From DAINBT01 sp036732785 (GTDB taxonomy: Bacteria; Planctomycetota; Phycisphaerae; Sedimentisphaerales; SM23-30): a DNA stretch of 64,000 nt. The notes under the pieces were generated by a model that made no database searches, was not told the origin of the DNA, and saw only the letters and a list, made by a program, of their open reading frames with translations. The stretch covers positions 1-64,000 of the forward strand of contig CAZICK010000001.1 in the NCBI GenBank assembly GCA_964537505.1, read 5' to 3'. Made by a program: the position numbers and the translations under genes. This document shows, piece by piece, positions 54,514 to 61,489 of the stretch (the first letter of the stretch is position 1; each line of letters starts with the position of its first letter).

Positions 54514-54542
54514 TTGCTTTTATAAGACAGATGTGCTAGGAT
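54514..54542 (+). promoter_or_regulatory. Promoter candidate for the three-gene cassette
   Basis: TTGCTT (54514-54519) and TAGGAT (54537-54542) are 17 bases apart. Transcription would start near 54549, just before the ribosome-binding site AAGGAG (54551-54556) and the ATG at 54565, so the leader would be very short. Confidence 0.5.
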
Positions 54543-54564
54543 ATGAGGATAAGGAGTTTTGATT

Positions 54565-55053
54565 ATGTTGGGTAAACGTAACATGAGGGATAGTATAGGT
54601 TATGTTACCTTGGGACTCTTTAGTCATGCCTTGCTTGATGAACTTTTGGAAGCAAAAAGCAAACCAGATATTGTTCCCGAACGTAAGAAAATGATAGAAC
54701 TAGCAAGAGAGTCTCTCCTCGCGGTTGATTCACCTGAAAAAATAACTAAGCGTTCACGTTTCGCTGATCTTGTTTTTCAAAATTATCAAGAGATTACCAC
54801 CCTTCGTAGTGTGCTCAATCCCCAAGGGATTTTTAAAAGCAGCGAGGAAGCGGAAGAAGCTTTAAATATTATTCTTGGAGATAAAACAGATCGGGAAAAA
54901 AGAGGCCAGCATATTGAAAAGACAATAGGGTTTTTCCGTGAACTTGCCAAGAAGTCTATAATAAATGCAGAGACACCGGAAGAACGAGTGCCCCCGGGGG
55001 TGAGACAGGTTGCGTCATCAAGCAGTTTTGCACAATTATACAGCGGCTTATAA
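54565..55053 (+). CDS. Cassette gene 1: unrecognised 162-residue helical protein
   Basis: I do not recognise this family. The protein is 162 residues, charged and apparently all-helical, with no signal peptide or membrane segment. Segments include DSIGYVTLGLFSHALLDELLE at the start, an Arg/Lys-rich middle, and HIEKTIGFFRELAKKS before a flexible C-terminus. AAGGAG precedes the ATG at a good distance. Its last 44 bases overlap the start of the HExxH gene, which suggests translational coupling. It is AT-rich like the next two genes and unlike the gsp and typA genes on either side. Confidence 0.7.
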   Translation: MLGKRNMRDSIGYVTLGLFSHALLDELLEAKSKPDIVPERKKMIELARESLLAVDSPEKITKRSRFADLVFQNYQEITTLRSVLNPQGIFKSSEEAEEALNIILGDKTDREKRGQHIEKTIGFFRELAKKSIINAETPEERVPPGVRQVASSSSFAQLYSGL

Positions 55054-56371
55054 GCTTGTTTCTTCCCTAAAAGAAATCATATCAAAAAGCCGAGCCGATA
55101 ATTCCTATCCTAAATATTCAGATCAATTTCTCCTTTTCTGCCAACGTACGGCTGACGATACCCTTAGGTATCTCGAGAAGTCCGGTAATCCTAAAACCGC
55201 TAAACTAGATTTTGATATACTTATTTCTAAACTATCCGCGATTAGGCAAGGTTGGGAGCTACTCCACACTTTTATAAAACCGGTTCTCGATGCAGATAGC
55301 TTAAAGGTACCTTATTCGTTAATTCAATTTCTCAGCGAACACACCGGGAAACTGAGTGTGGTTAAGGGAACAAAAATTGTCATAGAATCAAACCCGGAGT
55401 TGAACTATTTCCAGCATCGTCATACTGAGCTTATAATAGCAATTAAATTTCTTCTAATTTTGATAGGAGAACCGGAGAATTTGACCGAAAGAGTCAAGAT
55501 TAAGCGTTTAGGTTTTCTTGGTTTGCCCTATTCACAATCTAAAAGTCTATTTATGAATTGCCTTCTATACCATGAAATTGGCCATTTTATAGCCGAAGAA
55601 GCGGGTGTTTTTTCCACAAAGATACGTAAAGATACGAAGGGGAAACTTGAACCCTTATTCGAGGAATATACGGAATGGGCCGGAAACATAATTTTAGTGT
55701 GGATGGAAGAACTTTTTGCTGATCTTGTGGCAGTTAAACTTTTGGGACCGGCATACACTTTAGCCTACATGGAATTATATCGCTCGGTTATTGATTTGTC
55801 TTCAGATCAAATTTTAGAATTTGATATTGATCACCCTTGTGCCCCCTTAAGATTTCGGGAACAAGTTAAAGCTCTTAAAAAAGATAAATGGGAACAACAC
55901 ATTAAGTTAGAGCAGTGGGAGAGACTTAAAGGGGTATCACGATCAAAGGAGAGTGCATATAAGTCTTCGCTTATATTACATATTAATGATCCTTACATGG
56001 TGAAAATATGGCAAGGTCTAATTAAGTTTTTCTGCCGCCCCGATATAATAAAAACAGTTCATGATTTAGCGGATGAATTTGTAGAGGGTAGGGAAAACCC
56101 GTGCGAACATTTTATAAAATCTGCTGAAAGAATACAAGAATGCCTTGAGCATGGAATTGTACCTTCATTTGCCGGGAAAAATGGTGACATGCCCCATCCA
56201 ACCGCTATTATTAATGGCGCCATGTTTTTTTGGCTTTCTGGAATGGACGATCTTTATCAGATAGTCCCAAGTATTCACAAAGAGAAAGTAAAGGATAGAG
56301 TTGCATTAGAACAACGTGTTGAAATGTGGTGTATGAAGGCGATAGAAGATTGGCTAATAAAAAGAAAATAA
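55010..56371 (+). CDS. Cassette gene 2: HExxH zinc-metallopeptidase-like protein
   Basis: A 453-residue protein with a gluzincin-type signature: HEIGH at residues 188-192 in LLYHEIGHFIAEE, and EELFADLVAVKLLG from residue 233, where the Glu is a candidate third zinc ligand (about 42 residues downstream). The N-terminal 170 residues are helical and the C-terminal 200 residues are charged and unlike known peptidases. No signal peptide, so it likely acts in the cytoplasm. Start TTG 55010 follows GGGGGTGA; TTG 55028 is possible. It overlaps gene 1 by 44 bases and probably gene 3 as well. I do not recognise a specific peptidase family. Confidence 0.7.
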   Translation: MRHQAVLHNYTAAYKLVSSLKEIISKSRADNSYPKYSDQFLLFCQRTADDTLRYLEKSGNPKTAKLDFDILISKLSAIRQGWELLHTFIKPVLDADSLKVPYSLIQFLSEHTGKLSVVKGTKIVIESNPELNYFQHRHTELIIAIKFLLILIGEPENLTERVKIKRLGFLGLPYSQSKSLFMNCLLYHEIGHFIAEEAGVFSTKIRKDTKGKLEPLFEEYTEWAGNIILVWMEELFADLVAVKLLGPAYTLAYMELYRSVIDLSSDQILEFDIDHPCAPLRFREQVKALKKDKWEQHIKLEQWERLKGVSRSKESAYKSSLILHINDPYMVKIWQGLIKFFCRPDIIKTVHDLADEFVEGRENPCEHFIKSAERIQECLEHGIVPSFAGKNGDMPHPTAIINGAMFFWLSGMDDLYQIVPSIHKEKVKDRVALEQRVEMWCMKAIEDWLIKRK

Positions 56372-57090
56372 AAACTGAAAGACAAGTTGGGGTTCTTACC
56401 AAAAAGGATATAGAGGATCGACTCGAAAAACAGATTTTTGAACCTTCGTCCTTGATAATTACGCCATATCCAAAAGGCATTGATAGCGATTCAATTGACT
56501 TAGGGCTTGGAAACCATTTCTTTGTTCCTCGAGGGCACCGAACACCTTGTTTTGTTCCGGGTCTCACTAATCCTTTGCATTTGTATTCTGAACAATATAT
56601 TCCGATGGGATATTATCTGGTTCTCCCTGCCCATCATACTGTTTTGGGATCTACCTTAGAGTATATTAAATTGCCTTCAGATGTTTCTGGTGAAATTCTT
56701 ACAAAATCTTCCTGGGCACGGACATTTATAACTATAGAAACTGCCCCATGGATTCATCCCTTGTACAGAGGTTGCCTAACGTTAGAAATCGCTAACGTTT
56801 CCAATACCCCTGTTGTTCTCTATCCTGGAGTTAAAATTGCTCAATTGGTATTATTGAATACGATGCGTGATATTGCGAAGAAGAATAAAGATGAAATAGA
56901 AGGAACCTACTTTGGCCCTGTGCGACCCGAGCCAGCAATATTAAAGAAACCAAGAGAAGCTCTTTCGGATCTTGGGATAAGTAGAGAAGATGTTACGTAT
57001 CCCTTGGATGAATATTTTGATCATGAAGAATACCAGGAGTATGTTGCTAATTCTTTAAGGGAACAGGGATACAAAGTTGAATCACCTTAG
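56326..57090 (+). CDS. Cassette gene 3: dCTP-deaminase/dUTPase-fold protein
   Basis: A 254-residue protein with the DCD fold. VLTKKDIEDRLE and DSDSIDLGLGNHFFVP match the N-terminal region of dCTP deaminases, and KSSWAR (127-132) with CLTLEIANVSNTPVVLYPGVKIAQ (Glu 154 within it, printed in part only) is the core motif carrying the nucleotide-binding Ser/Arg and catalytic Glu. The usual IDPG turn reads IHPLYRG, so the Asp is replaced by His. A C-terminal extension of about 55 acidic residues is extra. The start is uncertain (GTG 56326, GTG 56329 or TTG 56350). It may act on dCTP/dUTP or bind a modified nucleotide. Confidence 0.78.
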   Translation: MVYEGDRRLANKKKIKTERQVGVLTKKDIEDRLEKQIFEPSSLIITPYPKGIDSDSIDLGLGNHFFVPRGHRTPCFVPGLTNPLHLYSEQYIPMGYYLVLPAHHTVLGSTLEYIKLPSDVSGEILTKSSWARTFITIETAPWIHPLYRGCLTLEIANVSNTPVVLYPGVKIAQLVLLNTMRDIAKKNKDEIEGTYFGPVRPEPAILKKPREALSDLGISREDVTYPLDEYFDHEEYQEYVANSLREQGYKVESP

Positions 57091-57584
57091 CTCTGCAATC
57101 ACGTTTTCAGGGTTCGGGTAGATGTTAGGCGGATTCAACTCGTAAGAGCGATGAATGTTAGACGATTGTACAACAATGAGTTGACGCCAAGAAAAAACGT
57201 TCGGGGGCTCCAGTTGGGAAATCTCCCGATCTTACATCGTGGGCTCGTATATCGACAGGATAAATTGCGGGCATGGCCGAGGCGGCGGAAGATGGATTGG
57301 CTATCGCGGCTCTGGGCTTGGCTTCGTGTCCTGCTTTCGCTGGAATGACAGAGGGGGGCGGGGATGACAGGAAGAGATTGCCGCGTCGCTGCGCAAAATT
57401 CGCGTGGGCTAAGAGCCCACTCTACAAAACTGAACGGTTACAAAAGTACAATGTCCCCTTTTCTTCCCACAAGACCTATGAAAAATGCAAAATCGCATAA
57501 AAAGAACTCTGTAAAGAGGCTACAATCTCTATAATAATAACAGATCGAGTACAACAGGCAAACCACCGAGCCAGAAAGTCGCGG
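57091..57584. other. Intergenic region with dispersed-repeat fragments
   Basis: No gene is supported here. Around 57320-57360 is a fragment (CTTTCGCTGGAATGACAGAG) of the same kind as the gspG-gspI spacer. A short perfect hairpin, GTGGGCT-AAG-AGCCCAC, lies near 57406-57422. Short frames across it read like translated repeat, not like proteins. Confidence 0.5.
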
Positions 57585-57613
57585 TTGACTTGTTGCAAAC
57601 ATTGCAATATTAT
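57585..57613 (+). promoter_or_regulatory. Promoter of the DUF202 gene
   Basis: TTGACT (57585-57590) and TATTAT (57608-57613) are 17 bases apart. Transcription would start near 57620, with AGAAGGTGA as ribosome-binding site before the ATG at 57655. Confidence 0.6.
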
Positions 57614-57654
57614 AGCCATAGTTTTCATTAATGTTCTACGAGAAGGTGAAATGA

Positions 57655-58002
57655 ATGATTAAAAAACCTTATGAACGATTTGAGCAGTCGGAGTTGATTC
57701 TGAGAGACGAGTTGGCGATTGATCGCACCTTATTATCAAATGAACGGACGCTTCTGGCGTACCTGCGGTCCGCAGCGGCCATGATGATTGCAGGCGTGTC
57801 GATTATTCATTTCTCAGGTGAGGGTTGGTTCCGCGCGATAGGCTTTGCATGCATTCCTGGGGCTCTTTTGACTTCGCTGATTGGACTGCTTCGATTCCGG
57901 AAGATGGACAAAGCTATTTCAATTGTCCGAAATCAGTCGAAAAAGAAGTTAACAACCGGTAACGCATCTGTAGGACCAACATATCCAAATGATAAGCAAT
58001 AA
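57655..58002 (+). CDS. DUF202-family small membrane protein
   Basis: A 115-residue protein with DELAIDRTLLSNERTLLAYLRSA, the DUF202 signature, followed by two membrane helices (AAAMMIAGVSIIHF and CIPGALLTSLIGLLRF) and a basic tail. DUF202 proteins are small inner-membrane proteins of unknown role; in yeast a related domain occurs in vacuolar polyphosphate transporters. ATG 57655 overlaps an out-of-frame ATG at 57651. It stands alone between repeat-rich DNA, with its own promoter. Confidence 0.85.
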   Translation: MIKKPYERFEQSELILRDELAIDRTLLSNERTLLAYLRSAAAMMIAGVSIIHFSGEGWFRAIGFACIPGALLTSLIGLLRFRKMDKAISIVRNQSKKKLTTGNASVGPTYPNDKQ

Positions 58003-58225
58003 GGCGTATGTATGGAGGGACACCTATTTTTATCTGATTTGCCTTTGTTTTTTTAGGCATGGGAAAGCTTGGAATTGTCTTTTGTGATTGAGATAATGGG
58101 ATAGTGGAGACAAGGCCACCACCCCCACGACAATTCGTCGCCTTCAACTGGTTATCCCTGGCAGGTTGTACCTGGACAGAGCCTACTTCCGTTTGGCCAG
58201 CCGATACTATTCTTGTCGATGGTTC

Positions 58226-58315
58226 AATTACTGAGATAGGCACCTTTTCCACCAGGTGTTGGCGTAAAATCTGAACTTTCTGTTGGGCCGAGAATTTCCT
58301 ACGGTCGGTCTTCAT
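58226..58315 (-). pseudogene. Remnant of an IS3-type transposase OrfA
   Basis: About 30 codons on the minus strand (MKTDRRKFSAQQKVQILRQH, then LVEKVPISVI) match the N-terminal helix-turn-helix of IS3-type OrfA proteins. Even the ribosome-binding site AAAGGAG is kept upstream. After this point similarity ends, so the element has been cut to its first tenth or so. The frame remains open further to 57914 but no longer looks like transposase. Confidence 0.55.
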
Positions 58316-58438
58316 AGACATCTCCTTTGGCAAATCATAAAGATTAACTAAATTTCAGGAAATGTCCAATTCCGACTGAAGCATCACATCGTGACAGTGA
58401 GTGATGGAAGACACAAGGGCGGGAGATAGACCCCTGCC

Positions 58439-58533
58439 TTCGCAGGGGTGACAGTTGTTCGCAGGGGTGACAATTGTTCGCAAGGGTGACAATTGTTCGC
58501 AGGGGTGACAGTTGTTCGCGGTGGTGACAATTG
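58439..58533 (+). repeat. Five-copy 19-base tandem repeat
   Basis: Five units of TTCGCAGGGGTGACAGTTG (with minor changes, last unit GCGGTGG) run from 58439 to 58533. The first is preceded by CCCCTGC, which pairs with GCAGGGG to form a hairpin at 58431-58448. The unit resembles the dispersed repeat fragments near 49093 and 57330, so this is probably an expanded end of that element. Confidence 0.85.
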
Positions 58534-58666
58534 TTGGGTGGGGGGTGGTTTTTTGATCTTTTGGGTCAGGGGTTTTCGCAAAGGATGCCGGTTTTTTACT
58601 GTTTTTAAGGCGAAATAATTGGGAATTACCACAGATTTTTGATTTTTCTTAAAGCAGATTTTTTTC

Positions 58667-58696
58667 TTGCTTTTTCTTTTTAGATCGTGTTACAAT
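58667..58696 (+). promoter_or_regulatory. Promoter of typA
   Basis: TTGCTT (58667-58672) and TACAAT (58691-58696) are 18 bases apart; predicted start near 58703. This rules out the in-frame ATG at 58695 as start codon. Confidence 0.55.
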
Positions 58697-58736
58697 GATG
58701 GGTTATTGTATATTAGGGGATATGATTGAGAAGAAT

Positions 58737-60596
58737 ATGAACATAGAAACTATACGGAATGTTGCGATTATCGCCCACGTTGACCATGGCAAGACCACCC
58801 TGGTCGATCAGTTGTTGTACCAGTCTGGAATGTTCCGCGACGATGACCTTGATAAGCTGGCCGGCGGGCAACACGGTTTGATTATGGATTCCAACCCACT
58901 GGAACGAGAGCGTGGGATTACGATACTGAGTAAGAACTGCGCGGTTCAATATACCAATTCAGAGGGGATTGAATACAAGATTAATATTATCGACACGCCT
59001 GGGCACGCCGATTTTGGCGGAGAAGTGGAACGTGTGTTGAAGATGGTCGATGGGGTACTGCTGTTGGTGGATGCCTTCGAAGGTCCCATGCCTCAAACTC
59101 GTTTCGTGCTGAATAAGGCGATGGGGTACAAACTGCGGCCGGTCCTGGTGGTTAACAAGATGGATCGTGCTGACGCCCGGCCCAATGATGTGGTCAATGA
59201 GGTTTTCGATCTCCTGGTTCAGTTGAATGCCGACGATGACACCCTGGACTTTCCGATTATTTACGCCTCGGGCAAAGAAGGGTGGGCAACGACCAACCTC
59301 GAAGATCCATGCGACGATATGCGTGCGGTGTTCGACGCGATCATCAATCATGTTCCATGTCCAGACGTTTCCTGCGATGCACCGGCACAGATGATGGTGG
59401 CTTCGCTGGAATATTCGGATTACGTGGGGCGAATCGCGATCGGTCGGTTAGTGGCAGGGCAATTCACGCAGGGGCAACCGGTTACCGTTATCGACAGGCA
59501 AGGGCGACACACTCAACAAAAGATCATGCAAATCCACCAGTTCTATGGTCTTGGTAAAAAGCAGGTCGAGACGGTCAAAGCCGGTGATATTTGCGCGATA
59601 TCGGGATTGGACCCGGTAGATATCGGCGATACGATATCCTGCCCTGAGAGGCCGAGCCAGCTTCCGATTGTGGCCGTTGACGAACCAACCATGCACACGA
59701 CGTTCCGTGTCAATGACGGTCCCTTCGCTGGGCGAGACGGGCGACTCGTAACAAGCCGAAAAATCGGGGAACGGCTGGATAAAGAGCTTCAGCATAACGT
59801 CGCGTTAAAGGTCGAGCGTGGCTCAGCGTCGGATGAGTTCATTGTTTCCGGGAGAGGGCTGATGCACCTTGGGATACTACTGGAAAATATGCGACGCGAA
59901 GGTTTTGAACTTTGCGTAGGCAAACCGAACGTGATTATCCGGGAGATCGACGGCATACGCCATGAACCGATCGAGCTGTTGGTGGTTGATTGTCCTTTCG
60001 ACTGCAAGAATTCCGTTATGAGTCTGTTGGGAGAGAGGCGATGCGCAATTGTACGGATGGACGCCAAAAGCGGGACCAGTGATTTTGTTCACATGGAATT
60101 TTTGATTCCGTCGCGTGGGATTTTCGGACTGCATGGACGAATGCTCAATGCCACGCAGGGTCGCGCCGTCATGCACCACACTTTTGAGAAATACGAACCC
60201 ATGCGAGGTTCGATCCCCCAGCGTCAAAGCGGAGTGATCATCGCCACGCAAATGGGGCATGTTACATCCTATGCTCTTGACGCTTTGTATGATCGCGGTG
60301 TATTTTTTGTCAAACCTGGTGACCAGGTTTTCGAGGGCCAGATTGTAGGCGAACACTGTAAAGATAACGATATTAGTGTCAACATCGTTAAAGCGAAACA
60401 TCTTACCAACATTCGTGCGGCCGGCAAAGACGATTCGGCCAAAGTGCGGCCAATGCGTCAAATGAGCCTGGAAGCAAGCCTGGAATATATACAGGATGAC
60501 GAACTGGTGGAGATATGCCCGAGTACGATTCGGCTGCGTAAACGGATGCTTAAAGAGGCAGATCGACGGCGAGAAACCCGTAAAGGTCACAGTTAG
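58737..60596 (+). CDS. typA: Translational GTPase TypA/BipA
   Basis: A 619-residue ribosome-associated GTPase. I chose ATG 58737 because the promoter excludes the earliest ATG and the product then begins MNIETIRNVAIIAHVDHGKTT as in homologues; ATG 58722 is possible. Motifs: AHVDHGKTT (G1), DTPGHADFGGEVERVL (G3) and NKMDRADARP (G4), then EF-G-like domains II, III and V and the TypA-specific C-terminal domain ending near SLEYIQDDELVEICP. It acts in ribosome assembly and stress or cold adaptation. It stands alone. Confidence 0.97.
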   Translation: MNIETIRNVAIIAHVDHGKTTLVDQLLYQSGMFRDDDLDKLAGGQHGLIMDSNPLERERGITILSKNCAVQYTNSEGIEYKINIIDTPGHADFGGEVERVLKMVDGVLLLVDAFEGPMPQTRFVLNKAMGYKLRPVLVVNKMDRADARPNDVVNEVFDLLVQLNADDDTLDFPIIYASGKEGWATTNLEDPCDDMRAVFDAIINHVPCPDVSCDAPAQMMVASLEYSDYVGRIAIGRLVAGQFTQGQPVTVIDRQGRHTQQKIMQIHQFYGLGKKQVETVKAGDICAISGLDPVDIGDTISCPERPSQLPIVAVDEPTMHTTFRVNDGPFAGRDGRLVTSRKIGERLDKELQHNVALKVERGSASDEFIVSGRGLMHLGILLENMRREGFELCVGKPNVIIREIDGIRHEPIELLVVDCPFDCKNSVMSLLGERRCAIVRMDAKSGTSDFVHMEFLIPSRGIFGLHGRMLNATQGRAVMHHTFEKYEPMRGSIPQRQSGVIIATQMGHVTSYALDALYDRGVFFVKPGDQVFEGQIVGEHCKDNDISVNIVKAKHLTNIRAAGKDDSAKVRPMRQMSLEASLEYIQDDELVEICPSTIRLRKRMLKEADRRRETRKGHS

Positions 60597-60669
60597 GGCC
60601 ACCCGACGGATGGGGCTACGTTGAGCGTTGGTGAGGCAAGGCGGGTTGTTCGAACGTGATTGGTATGGT

Positions 60670-61185
60670 TTACCAGTGGTTTTGGTGGATGCGGTCGGTT
60701 TTGAAGCGGTTGGATGGTGGTTTGGTTTCGGCGGGTCGGCCCAGGGCAATCAGCGAAAAAGGTACAGTGTTGTCTGGCATTTGCAGGAGTTTTTTAATGG
60801 CGTCGATTCGCTGGGGGCGGGGGTGAATGCCAAGCCAACAGGCGCCGAGGCCGAGAGCGTGGGCGGCGATGAGGATATTTTGGGTGGCGGCGGCGCAGTC
60901 CTGGGTCCAATAGTCAGCGGTTTGGTCCTTTTCCAAATTGTGGTCGGCGCAAACGCACAGGGCTAATGGCGTCTCCATGAGCATCCGGGCGTAAGGGTGT
61001 ATTTCGGGGATTTGGTCGAGGATTTGGCGGTCTTTAATTACGATGAAATGCCAGGGCTGTTCGTTGTGAGCACTTGGGGCGCTCATGGCGGCCTGTAATA
61101 ACTGTTCGAGCAGATCGTCGGGGATCGGCTGATCGGTGAACCGGCGGATACTGCGACGGGAAAGAATAGCTGCTAATGCGTCCAT
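60670..61185 (-). CDS. Nitroreductase-family FMN enzyme
   Basis: A 171-residue flavin oxidoreductase. ATG 61185 is chosen since CGGAG lies at the right distance and the product begins MDALAAILSRRSIRRFTDQP, the usual start with the FMN-binding RRSIRRF motif. AAMSAPSAHNEQPWHFIVI and ALGLGACWLGIHP are the other conserved segments. Such enzymes reduce nitro compounds or quinones with NAD(P)H. It is transcribed toward typA, 73 bases tail to tail. Confidence 0.92.
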   Translation of the reverse strand: MDALAAILSRRSIRRFTDQPIPDDLLEQLLQAAMSAPSAHNEQPWHFIVIKDRQILDQIPEIHPYARMLMETPLALCVCADHNLEKDQTADYWTQDCAAATQNILIAAHALGLGACWLGIHPRPQRIDAIKKLLQMPDNTVPFSLIALGRPAETKPPSNRFKTDRIHQNHW

Positions 61186-61489
61186 GGTTTGGCTCCGTTC
61201 GATTTTGCGGCTACAAAAAGTCGTGGAATAACGCTTGCCGACAGGATAGCCAAGATTTGTTTTTTTTGCAATGATAATTTTGTGGCGGTTGGGGTGGTTC
61301 TTTCGGGTGGAATGGCGGTACATGGGCGCGGGTGGTTCGGCGGATTCGTTCGGTTGGTTTTGCTACAGTGGATTTTGGCAAGTTGCCGATAGAGATACTG
61401 TAGGGTTGGGTGTGCGCTGATATTGAAGTTTGTACCATGTGGAAGATCGAGAATGGGCATGGGCCAAGCGAAGTCGAAAGGTTTTGATA
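61186..61489. other. Divergent intergenic region
   Basis: These 304 bases separate the divergent nitroreductase and CotH-family genes and must contain promoters for both, but I find no clear consensus elements. No gene is supported. Confidence 0.4.

Noticed and set aside
57151..57500. Short plus-strand frames before the DUF202 gene
   Set aside because: They read as translated dispersed repeat and have no upstream signals.
57914..58225. Continuation of the OrfA remnant frame as a full 139-residue protein
   Set aside because: Only the first 30 codons resemble a transposase; the remainder overlaps the end of the DUF202 gene and looks non-coding.
58384..58632. 82-codon minus-strand frame over the 19-base repeat
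   Set aside because: It is the repeat translated; no support for expression.
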